From Glandiceps talaboti (Eukaryota > Hemichordata > Enteropneusta > Spengelidae), in assembly GCF_964340395.1 (NCBI RefSeq), contig NC_135565.1, forward strand, positions 15,990,209 through 16,037,208: a stretch of 47,000 nucleotides of DNA, in the 5' to 3' direction. The position numbers were made by a program, and so were the translations under genes. The notes under the pieces are model-generated. The model did no database searches. It had not been told where the DNA came from and was given only the letters and a program-made list of their open reading frames with translations. Shown in pieces: positions 1 to 12,400 of the stretch (positions are counted from its first letter, which is position 1; each line of letters opens with the position of its first letter).

Positions 1-304
1 AGCGCCATACCCATGTTTTGGTACTTCCTGCCTCTGTACATAGGTTAAAACAACATTTTCATAGTCAAGTACACAGTTTAAGGACTGTATTCCTCTTTAT
101 ATTTGTAAACGGTGTATCTGTGTTATTGTTACTTACAAATTTGGTCATGTTTAGCCCTTTAAAATGGCGATTCTTCCGCCCTTGAATTTCATTAGTTTTT
201 AGCAAGGTCTTTTGTTTACGTTCACCTTGGACAGTTTGTTCTGCACAACTCACACAGTCACTAGTTGCTAATTTTTTTTCATAATTTGTACACATTTTCT
301 GTAG

Positions 305-411
305 GAATTAGAAGATGCCTTAGTCGCAGATTGCGAACAAGAATTACACCCGTTTTTGGCAGATTTAATACTCCGACTTTTGCGAGGTTGTTACCAAAGA
401 AGGGACATCAC
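305..411 (+). CDS. CECR2: CECR2 exon (first visible): DDT-like segment
   Basis: The acceptor is ...ttttctgtag and the donor gtaagt. The exon encodes residues 1-35 plus two bases of codon 36. It contains ELEDAL and GCYQRRDIT, which match the vertebrate CECR2 block just after its first exon. The DDT region of such proteins is a helical module that contacts DNA and ISWI partners. There is no in-frame Met giving a sensible start, so the initiator lies upstream. The exon is followed by an 18.4-kb intron. Confidence 0.88.
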
Positions 412-3400
412 GTAAGTTGGAAATTTCGAATTCACACGATGCGATAAGCGGTCGGGGGAATTGTAAATGTGTAACGTGTTGACTCGAGTGCGTCGGTGCA
501 AATGCCAGTCGAGTCACTCGTGTTTCACAATGATGACTCAAACTTACTCACAATTTCACGAAGACACTTTTAGTTTCCTGCTTGGATTTCTTTGAACGTT
601 TTCTTTCTCTCCTGTACTTAGTTACTCGACTGTTTTTTACACCGAAGAAGCAACAATGAGAATCCCCTATAATTAATATCACACACCACCAGAATGGTTT
701 CCAGTTTGACTGTTTGTTGTGAATGTTCACTCGCATTGCGTTCTGTATCGCACAACAGCTATTACAGATCTAGCCCTGTCTTACTATTTGTTTCCTATCG
801 TCCCCTCTCAAGTGTAGCGGTTGCATTTCTATTGGATAATCACGTACAAGAATTGAATTTATTGTAAAAGATTATGGCATAGGTCAATCACATGTCAACC
901 TAGACAAATACAAAGTGAACCCCTTTTCAGATAAGTCTTTTGTTACAAACGGCCTTGTGTTGGCAAACAATGAAGGGACCTCCAATGCTCCATAGGCAGT
1001 TACATTATGAACTCCTGTATAACAACTTAAAACTTCATTTTTCAATTCTGGTCTTTTATGCACACCTTTTGAAGACAGTGGTGGAGAGTTGTTAAATAAA
1101 CAAGGAGCACAGCAAGGCTACTAATATTGCCATTAAAAATAGATTAGGTGACGTCAGGGAATACGAATTCTGTGTTGCCTTCAGCTTCAGTTAGAATATC
1201 TCTTTTTTTGTTAAAACATACTAAAAAATAACATGCCAATACCATAAAAAATACTGACCTACTTAACTTGGTTTATGGAATATGAGTGTGTCACTGTGTG
1301 TGTGTGTGTGGGGGGGGGGGGGGTAAATAAATAACCAAGTTTCTCTCAGTTCAGCTGAATATTGCAGAGAACATCTTTATTTAAAAAATTCTTGATGGAT
1401 TTTCAACACATGGCCATCATACTAAAACTACTTGCACTTGTGTAGGGAAATATAGTGATGCACGCCTTCAATGAATTATGCGTGTTGTCAAAGTACAGCA
1501 TGGTGTACAATAGGATGGTATGTCAAATATAGGATTATCTACAAACTACGTAATCAAAGGTTGTAATATTAACCAGGAGAATTTTGTAAAGTACAAAGTA
1601 AAGAACAACAATATGGTTATTTCATTTGTACCAGATATGTGAACTGCTGTAAGCAGTTAAGTTTGACCATCTTAACATATTCTCTTATTTCGACTCGTTT
1701 TAAGAATTTACTCTTAATATTCTATGTACTGAAAATGAAATGCATGTATTCTTCAATAGTGGTCATGAGATCTTATCTGTGTAGTAAAAAAACAGCTAGG
1801 CAAACCTGGAGCTAATGTGAAGCACTTTATAACTTTCATTCCGATTGGTCAGAAAACAAAGGGAACAAGCACATGTTGGCTGTATTGTTAATGAGTGATA
1901 CAGTATATGTATGTTATCCAATCACTGGCAACCTTCTTCGGGAATTTTGTCGTACTAATAACTTCGCATCACCCTGGCAAACCAGGTGAATGAATTGATA
2001 ACAAGATTTTTTGGATATACCCGACAATTGTCATAGACATCAGTAGGGTAGCATACACTGTTTACATGCATCAATCTTACAGTGCTATATGGTGATTTTT
2101 GTCCCCAATTTATGGCGTACATTAACATATATGTTATACCAGGTGAGTTTTATGTACATGCAAGTGTATAGATAAAGGGCTATGTTTCAATCCACGGTCA
2201 GCGCATTAGTGTGATCCTGATAAGGATTACACAGAATCATTCTCCCGTCTGGCCCAATTTTTTCTATAGCTCTCAGTGGATATTTTTATCTAAATATTAA
2301 GACCCACTTCGAGTCAGGATTAATATCTAGGCATGAAAAAAACAGTTGTTTAGGAGACATGTAGTTTCTGAAGTTTGCCCATTCATGCTACAATGTTCCT
2401 TATCTGTATTTCATTTCTTGATGTCAGAAAATAGAGAAAATCGTTTGAATTTCTTTTTAGATTTTAATCCTACAGCAACTGATACAGCCATGCATCTCAG
2501 GTAGAATCTGCATACTAGTGTAAACAAATAAGAAAGAAAAGAAACTGATCATGTGCATATAAATTTTTTATGATGCAAATGTACATAAAACATTTTGCCT
2601 TTCAAGATACATGATAACAGCCCATTGTAGTTTGTAGTTCACCCCTGAAATGCTTTCAAGACATCAGGGAAAATTTGGGATTCATTTGCAAGAAATGTTT
2701 TAACGTGCACTCTGTCAGTATAATTTTCATAATTTGATACAATGAATTCTTAGTCCATGAACATTTATTCTCCTCTTTTTACATGCATTAACCACACATT
2801 GAGTACCATTATTCAACAAACAGTAAACTAATGTATTTGTGAAGTTATGGTGGGTGAATGGTTAGAGTGGCAGGCTTGGAATCTACAGGTTGCAGGTTCG
2901 AGCCCTATCACTGCCGTTTGTTTCTGAGTGGCTAAAGTCCTTGGGCAAGATTTGAACCACAACTGTGCCTCAGTCCACCCAGCCGTATAATTGGGGACCT
3001 GGTAGGATAGAGGTTGCAATATGAATGCTTTAATCCTATGTGCTTATAAAGGCTGCAGTGGATTGTATGCTTCCCAGGGAGTTGATGAAGTATAAAGGGC
3101 CTTTGTGCTGCTATAGATCCGTGCCAGGGGTAATAATTGTAAAGTGCTTTGAGCACAAAGTTGGAAAGGGCTATTTAAAAACCTACATTATTATGACATT
3201 GTAAGAACCAACTCAGTAAAATGTATTTCCCTGTAGAAGGTGGACATTTGGATTGTTACTAATTTACAATAAATTGTTTACGATTTGTATGTCTATTCTA
3301 ATGACAAGTTCAAATGTCTTGGAGGTGTGTAGTTTCTATATTTTAATTTTACAGGAACCATAGTTTTCAGATTTTAATTTTAAAATATGATATAAATATA

Positions 3401-6400
3401 ATGATTTGTCATGATATTGCCATACATGTATAATTGTAGACTTTCTTTTTATACAACTTGATAATTACCAAAGGTACAAAAGTGAAGATGACTTCTATTG
3501 CAACCAATTCAAAAACAAAACATTTGAAAATCAAGTATTCTAATTTCTACAGTATTCTAAAATATTGTTATGAGAAATACACATACAAACAATATATTAT
3601 TACAAATTAACATTTCATTAAAAAAAATTAAGCAAATCACATTCGAAATCATATTGATGTCTTGTCAGCATCGCCAGGGATGTGCAACTATAAGTCAACG
3701 AAAATTTTGGGTTCACTGAGATGTTAGAAATTTTCAATTATTAAGTACAGAGGCTGTGAACATTCATTCTTACCAATACTTGATTATTACATAAACCATT
3801 CTGAAGGTTTGGGTGGAATATCTTTATTTGAGTGGCAGTGTGCCCTCTAATGATAGCCAAATTTTGTTGTGAGTCAAACTAAGAAAAAATGGCATTTCTT
3901 GTGAGTCACCACATAGTAAGAGATAGGGGGACACCTAATGTTGGTGCATCACTAGAAATTGTGTGTGTCAATGGCACGTCAAATTGGCTTTGTCGGTGAG
4001 TAGGTTTATAAACTTACCAAAAACACAAAAGTAGTATTTTCCATATATTTTTATTTGATGCATATAAAGAAGATATTTATATGGTACATCGTCGTAAACC
4101 ACAGTCTCTTTATGGCACCGTTCAAGAGGTACCGCCATGACTTAAAAAACTACATATTTTGACGTGTTGCTTCAGCAGAAATATGTGCTCTGGCTTACAA
4201 GAATCAGATGATAAAGTATACTAGAATGTTCACACTGTTTGGTGTGTATACGGGTGAGTAATGTAGGTAATAGTTGCCACAAGGTGTTCAATTCTAATTG
4301 ATCTCTTGCACTTGATATGGTTATCAATCCTAAGGTGACGCCTTAATTGACAAATTTAAAAAATATGAAAATACACTAATCTTGACACGAGATATTTTTA
4401 CTCAGATTTCTTTCCAGATAAGGGATTTTACGTCTCGTTGCAGATTTCGGGAGATATGCAAACATGCCTAGCAACGACAGTTGCCAAATGTGATCGCAGT
4501 CAAGCTTTCGCTGTGGCTATGTGCGATTATGTTAAGAACAATAGTGTTGCTAAACGTTTGACACTTTCAGCTCGATCATGCATCTCACGTGGTTGCTATG
4601 GATGTAATGGCGTGATCGCGTGAGATCTGTCGCGAGACAAAAAACAGCTTATTGCCACAGACTTATTATTTTCAAGGTTCTAATTATTCACACTTGATAA
4701 GGTGATCAATCCTAAGGTGACTCCTTAATTAAGAAATTTAAAAAAAAATGAAAATAAACAAATCTGAGCAAGAGATAGATAACTGAAAAGATTCTTGTTG
4801 TTAACATTCCCTTTAATCACATACATGTTTAGTAAGTAATTAACTGGAGTGTTAACATTTGATAAATCGTGGTCAAAATAAACACAGTTCCAAACCAGTT
4901 GGTTTCTAAAGATGTTCATTTTTACAGGGGTTAATACAATATTTGAAATGTACGATGTATTTTCTGCATTTCTCTTGGAGGGCTCAAATGTAGATATATT
5001 TATTTAAATACTTCCAAGAAAAAAATTCAGGGGATGTGTGTGGTACTACTCTTAGTTGTTTGGCTTTGTAAATTGGTAGTAGTAGACACAAATACAGCCC
5101 TGTCCCCACATGAATTGATTCAGAATCCGGTTCAAACTGAATTGACTCTCTTAATTGGTTTGCAAGTGGTTTCTACCCATACAAGAATAGTTGTTGAAAT
5201 TAAGCATATAATTGCTTGCCCTCCAAGAAATCCAGTGAGGGCCATCCCTCATGGGTTCAGTGTTAGTGCAGTCGGACACTGGAATGTCCTGGGAAAACAT
5301 GCGCAATTTGTTAGTCAAACTAAAGGACACTTTCACTCTTATTTTTACCATGATTACCCACCAGTGCAGTGTTTTTTTTCTCATTTTTGATGTGTAGACT
5401 TTATGTACATGTACATGGGGATTGTCAGTATTTTACCAGGGTTCCCAACCAGTGTGTGTTGTAGATGGCAAGTCAGCATTGTGTACCAGAGTTTCTGTGG
5501 TATTTCTACAAAGTTTCCCAACCAGTCACTGGTTGGGAAACTTTGTAGAAATACCACAGAAACTAAGTGTGTGTGTGTTGTGGGTGGGTGGCAAGTCAGC
5601 ATTGTGTACCAGAGTTTCTGTGGTATTTCTACATGTATCAATGTTCTCCAAAATTACGGCACAGGGTACAATGTATGCTTTAGATTTTACCAGATTTCAT
5701 TTCTCTTATCAGGTTTTCCAGACCTTGACAGAAAATAATGTATTCCATTTGTTAAAAGCTTATTATCATATTCACATTTATTCTTGTTTTTACTGAAATT
5801 ATCATGGATTGCTTTTTTTCAAGGTTAAGCCATAATAATTCATCCGTAGGACTTCCAGAGTGAAGTGGGTTTCTAGTTCTGTATCAAGACACCAATTTAT
5901 AGTAGTATACCCCAATCACAACTATAAAGGGATGCTAATTTGAATTATTGCCCTACTTCCTGTATAAACTTCTCATCCAGATTTATGGGTATTTCTGACC
6001 TAATTACATATCTTAAGTTTAATGTGTCACGTTCAAAATATGACCCAAAGTTACAGTAATACTTTATTATAAAATTCTTGATTCAAAGCAGTCGGATAGC
6101 TTAACTATCATTCATTATGTACAAATGAATATTGCGGTACGCTCTGAGTGATTTCGATTAATTTTGCATACTTTAGTAGCTAAAATCCACTTACTTCAGG
6201 TATTAGGTTATGTAAGCCTCTCCCTGTGGATTACGCCTATGGGAAGATGGTTGTGTGTCATATATTATACAAAGTAAATGTGCTGTTGGGAATCTAATTT
6301 ATCTGTTATAACCTCCGGAGTGTAAAGACATTTGTGAAAAAAACTATGGTTGTACTAAGCGGTTCAGAGAATCTAGGGCACAAGGTATATTGCCCTTGAT

Positions 6401-9400
6401 AACGTGCCCTCCAATATCAATGGTTACTTGTGACCCCCATGCTTTGTTCATAATTAAGTACATTCTTTGCTGTAATGAGCACTTTACTATGGCAAACTCT
6501 TTGTTCAGTTACCTTCAGTTTCATCATAGAAAGGTAATATGGGCAGCACATGCTGTTGTAATGATATTGAAGTATGTTCACATGGGGCAATGTGGAAAAA
6601 AAAAGAACAGTATATTTTTTAAATTTTATGGTGTTGATTTGAATGACTTCGCTTCGCATGTATAATTTACCCTGTATATAATAATGCAGCATAACGAAAT
6701 GACAAAATATGGATTTGTGTCTGATATCGTTCTGAAATAAAATACAATTGACAGCTACAAATATATATGTAATCCATACAACAAAAGAATATTATCATTA
6801 TGATGTAAATTTATGCTTTTTATTTTCTGGAAAAGATTGAGTCAACAAAGAACTTATCAAAGAACACACCATATGATGTAAACCTGGCCATATGTGTACT
6901 GGGTATACCTAAAATGGAAAGAGTTGTAAAACTGAAAACCACCCCCTTTTTTTTCTTCTGTACTTGACAGGCATATGGCCAGATTGTATTTTATGTATTC
7001 TATAATGTATAGACCTTAGGGGAGAACTCAACAGGCTACCTGATATTTACTGAGAATTTCTTACGATTATTGTAAATAGATATATTCAAAATTTACATTA
7101 ATCTGTGTTAGTAACTCATGGTATCAAATTACATTGTATACTTTCATGAAACACAATTTGTGAAAAATGCTACCTGGCTACATATCAAATTACATTGTAT
7201 ACTTTCATAAAACACAACTTGTGAAATATGTTACCTGGCTACACTGCACTGCACACTTCAGTCTTTGTCACCTGAGCTGATTAGCCTTCTCGTCACAAAT
7301 ATATTTATTTGAGCTCTAAAGTTATTGTATCTTAATTCTTATTCACCTGGTATAATGTTTGCCTGAAAATAAATCGCCAAGAAAATGGTATCATTTTCAT
7401 CTGTAAATTCCATGTGACTACAGGTAACAGGATGATTGATTTCAAATCAATGTATTAAAATGACAACGTTTAATGTGTGGCTATTCTCCCCGAGTTTTTC
7501 TTCTTGCTGATCGGCTAATTTGCATATAATATTTTAAGGTGGTTGATTTCTGTTGTTTGAAATGATAGGATTTGGATCCACATTCAAGCGTTCAAAATAT
7601 TTTTTTTCTTTGGCAGTCTTAGTGGGCTACTATTTCAGTGACCAATAGGCCCATATTTCTGAAAACAGATTTCCTCTATTGGAAATATATTTGTTATTAA
7701 AATACTTTCATGTCTGTAAATCTTCCATCCTTTAAATCATCACATAATCAGTGGTAGCCTGAGTGGGGTACTAACTGCAAATTATAGTAGCCCCATGACA
7801 AAAATTGATACTGTTAATTTCAAGCCCTGATATTGGAGAGTATAAGTTGTACATTGTTAATTTGGAAATTTTCGCTCAAGACTGATTTTTACTTATGTTA
7901 CTGGAAAACAAAACACGCAAAATAAGTAGTGACTAAAATGCTTTCTTGCACACGAACACACTGTGGTCTTGCAATTAGTAAAAATTTGTCTTTGAGAACT
8001 AGTTGAAGACAGTAAAATCGTGAAATTTCTAGCCATGAAAATATCTAGGTTTATGGTGCAGTATCTCAGTGTACCTGCATGTACGGACACAATATAGTTA
8101 GCAAACATGCAAATTCAAGTTTATTTATAATGAGGTAACAGTGTTCTTATTCCCTTTCACTAACAAATGTCAGTCCTTTGCTACCTTGTCAATTTTGATG
8201 TGTGCATACATTATTGATATTATACCACTGAATCTAGGTCACATACAGTGTGCCCCCTATATGCCAATTTGACACACCACTGACGCACACAATTTCTAGT
8301 GACGCACTAAAATTTGGTGTTCCCCTATCTCTTACTATGTGGTGACTCACAAGAAATGCCATTTTTTTATCATTTTGACTCACAGCAACAAAATTTGGCT
8401 ATCATTAGCTGGCACACTGGTCACATATAACATCGTATTTACCTCGTTAACTTTCAGAATATCTGACATGCATGAACCATATCATATAAATTCTTCTCTC
8501 AGGGATCCGTATGTATGCCATAAATGATTAACATCATTATGTGATCTACATGGACGTCTTTTCTTGGTCATACAGATACATATTTCATATTTGTGTGATG
8601 TTTTCAAATGAAATTCACATATTCCAAGAATTATGCGTCGTTATGTGTTTTATATATTACATATGTATGTCAACCACCACTGAGTGGGCGACGTGTCTTA
8701 AAGACGTGGTCATTTTGAAAATACTTATAAATCATTAAATGAACATGTATTGGTGCACTGTGGTTGGTGTCGAGCAATTCTTGGGAAAATGTTCAAAATA
8801 TATGGAGAACCAGAATGATCTCATTTAAGTGTTTCTACTAAAGTTTGGGAATCATTGTAACAGAACGTAGAGGAAAAACACAAAAGTAGTATTGTTTCTT
8901 GCACATTGTACAACACATACAGTTTCAAGTTTGTTAAAACTTTTGGAGAATGACTGGTAAACAGAGGTAGGTTTTACCTACTTACTGCCCTTGATTTAAA
9001 ACACTCTAGTTAATTGATAGCTATGTGTTGATGTTGGGAGTGATGTATCAGTAACCTTTGTTCTGTCTTTTGTCCACTTTCAATGTCATACTGGTTACAT
9101 AACCAGGGGAAGTGAATGCTTTGTTCAGAGAGGGGAAGTAACAGCTTTGTTCACATGGTGGTTTTTTGTCTCCTTGGTATGTTTTTCAGAGACAGGAAGA
9201 TGTTCAGGTGAACAATAAGGCACAGGTTGAAGACAAGAAAGAACTTGTCATTATTCACAGGAACAGTTCTTAGTATTCAATTGTTTCAAAGTTGAAATGT
9301 GTTGGTCAGTTTTTACAATCAGTAGTAATAAATCAGGTGGGCATGGTAATCAAACCCTGAGAGTGCTATTGTGGTGACATTTGTGGTGTTACTCATTGTG

Positions 9401-12400
9401 TGTGTGTTTGGCATGTGTATGCATACTCCCCCTGGTACCATAGATTACAGTAATGAATGCTAAACAAGTACATGGGTCAACATGTCGTCATTGCAAAGAT
9501 ATCATTGGTAGAATACAACCTTAGGAAAATAAAATGTTTACACTCCTACAGGTGTCAACGAAATGGTACACAAACTTTTTTTGGATGTAATTTGCTGTGG
9601 AGTGGAAAGGGTATATTGATATTGGTATCTCCCAGATTTTTGTAGAAAAAGACATGCAATGACTTGAAACAAAACTTACCAGATAAAATACAACTTGTAA
9701 AACTAGATGACAAAACAGTTGCCTGGCAGAGTTATAACATGCTGGGTTTGAACTGTGGACGTATATATTTTTGAACATGTGCATTATCATGGAAATATAT
9801 TTGCTTGCATTTTCACTCCATTTTATTTTCGGCCAATGCACAATTTTTGGCTGTAGTGTACTGATAGCTAAGTCACTTTCTGAGTAAATGTATTGATTTG
9901 AATAAATCTGCCTGTACTATTGCCTATGATTATGTAGATCTATCAATGAAAGTGATTCCATTTTCATGTTTATATTATTTTGGCACAAACAACTGTTCAG
10001 TGAAAAGAAATTACGAGACAATATATATTTTTTTCACAGCATCAAGTAGTCAAACTATATTTCACATTAATTACAACCTAGTAATTCATAATACCTCTCA
10101 AACAAAAAGCCATTCTCTGCAGTATTTTACTGAAGTTTGGGAACCCTGGTAACACCGTAGAAAATCAGGTAAACATTAGCATAAATGTCCATACTAGGAG
10201 GCATATTGTAATTGCGACAGCTGTCGTAGACTAGAGGGGGTACTTCCTCTGTTGCTGTGGGGGTCTTTAGTGTACATTTTGAAAACCCAGTAGTTCTTTA
10301 GAGAAAGGACACCTCATGTATCACAGGAAGTCATTTTCTTTGGCACTCCTGGTAGATTTATTCAGAGTTATAGTGTTTGTGAACATCTGTGGTGTCAGTG
10401 ACAAAGACAAAATTATTTTTGTCAAGGATGACGCAGAAGTGCTTTCATCTGGGAGGAAGGAAAAGCCTTTCATCACATGCACAGAGTAGTTAGCTAACAT
10501 CTGTGACACCTACAAAGTGGAATAAAGCACACATGGGTTTTATATAGATAATATCATTTTACACTGAGTAATTAGATGTTATTTTGTAATATTTTCTGTT
10601 TATTCAACCGAGGAAAAATACAAGTGACGGAAGGGGATGTGTCACTGTCTTAAATAGATACATATTTTTATTAAATGATCTTTTTGCTGGCTGGATAAAG
10701 AAAGATGGTGGAGAAGAAATATAATTCTATCAGTATAAACTTGATGTAAGGAAAAATCAGATCAATAATAGCAATGAATGAATGAATGAATGAAATTTAT
10801 TTCACCAGATAACAAAAATAAGCTACACTTTCAAAGAAACATACGATCCAAATATAGAAAATGAATACAAAAGAAATACACAATTGTAATTTGTTATCTG
10901 ATATGGACCATGGAAAATTAGTTAGCGGAACTAGCCTTGTCTATGGCCTGTACATTTTTCTACGTTTCAAATCGATAATTGGGACACAATGAAATTTTAG
11001 AAGAAAAGTATAACAAAAGTAGTCACAGCACGCACATACACACACAACTCCTATTCAGAGTGCTGAAGAACCAATATGTTGTTGTGTCCCCTGTAGTACC
11101 TTGAAAATCTCACCTCAAAATTTGGTCCACAGAGATTATAAGTATAATTGGAAGATTTTGATGAGAGTGGTAGTGTGGGCATGTAGATGGACCTTGTGGA
11201 GTGCTGATTTCTTGTGTAGGTTTTTTAAAGTCTTGCAAAATTGATTATTAATAGTTCTTTGTGGTAAGCTGTTCTATAAGGTCATGGCATCCAGAAAGAA
11301 GGATTAGTTGAAGAGGGTTGATATGTGTTGGTGGTACATTTCAAGTTGTCTGCTGTTGGTTCTTGTACTTAATTTTGGGCTAGTTGGGAGAATGAGGATT
11401 ACTGACAGTGAGTTATTATAACTTGTATGTATGATGCGTCAAGGGTAGTTTGCCAGAAAGTTGGAAAACAACAAAATGTAATGAGGTTCACTGCATTTTT
11501 AATTTATTTTTTTTCGCCCAGTAGAAGTACCAACTTTATCTATTTTGTTATCTTGGTCCCCCCAACGTAAAACTCAAATGCATATGCATCCCTTTATATA
11601 AGGTACAGTAAATGCCAGCAATATATTTTATTCTGTATGTTGCACCATATTTAAACCTCGGAAGTAATATCCCCTCATTCTTGCAAACCAGAACTTATAT
11701 TTTAAAATTTTTTTATAAATGAAAACGATGGCTTACGATGAAAACCCATTATATTAGATTAATAATGAATATTCATGAGTGATGACATCATGATGATCTG
11801 GCCAATGAACTGCCTACTGTTTCAAAACATTATGTGGTAATGTAAGTTCCCCTGTGTATTTAACACTAATCATTATCGTTACTACTTATTCCTAACTTAT
11901 CATTGTGGATGAAATATATGTGAACGAAACCACGATCTTTAAAAATATGTGAATGAAACCACGACCTATTGATGGGTGGGTCTTGGATGGTGCCATAAAA
12001 GAGGCCATGGTTTATGACGATGTGTCCCCTGAGAAAATAGTTGATTACCATAAAATGCCCGAGTACTACGAAACTGAAAACTCTCATATTGTGAATGTCC
12101 CTCTGGCTAGTAATTCCACACTGTGACACTATGCACATCTTACACTGGTAATTTGAAACCAATGATTTTTGTGGCATATTAATTTTAATGAACTCTCCTT
12201 TGTGGTAGTACAGTATCTTTGTAAAAGGTTCTTTTGTATTGGTCTTACTCAGCTATTGTAGTAATTTTGATGATGGACTGTCAATGTTGACTAAGCAGTT
12301 ATGCTACAATAAACACACATTGGTTGCAAAATTAGGTCACTTCCATTACGAGTATGATAAATGATAATTAATTAAGGTGGATGAGAGGTACATTCAGACA

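Larger units (their letters stand above)
412..2844. other. Intron 1, proximal part; no gene seen
   Basis: This is AT-rich intronic DNA after the donor at 412. It holds a (GT)n/poly-G tract at 1294-1323 and pieces of a dispersed repeat at about 2167-2275 (reverse orientation) and 2301-2364. I see no open reading frame with recognisable protein similarity. Confidence 0.6.

Noticed and set aside
1-304. Search for the CECR2 first coding exon
   Set aside because: No sequence resembling the conserved N-terminus (an aromatic/acidic segment before ELEDAL) was found; it must lie upstream.
265-447. Open frame starting ATG at 265 over the first CECR2 exon
   Set aside because: It is in a different frame from the conserved ELEDAL...GCYQRRDIT reading and shows no family similarity; the real exon begins at the acceptor before 305 and the initiator is upstream.
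2847-2915. Functional tRNA gene at the SINE head
   Set aside because: A and B boxes are present, but no complete cloverleaf with acceptor stem is evident and the sequence continues into a repeated SINE body.
5034-5796. Overlapping frames of 86-124 codons around 5.0-5.8 kb
   Set aside because: They arise from the palindrome and direct repeats, with the same peptide appearing in several frames and on both strands.
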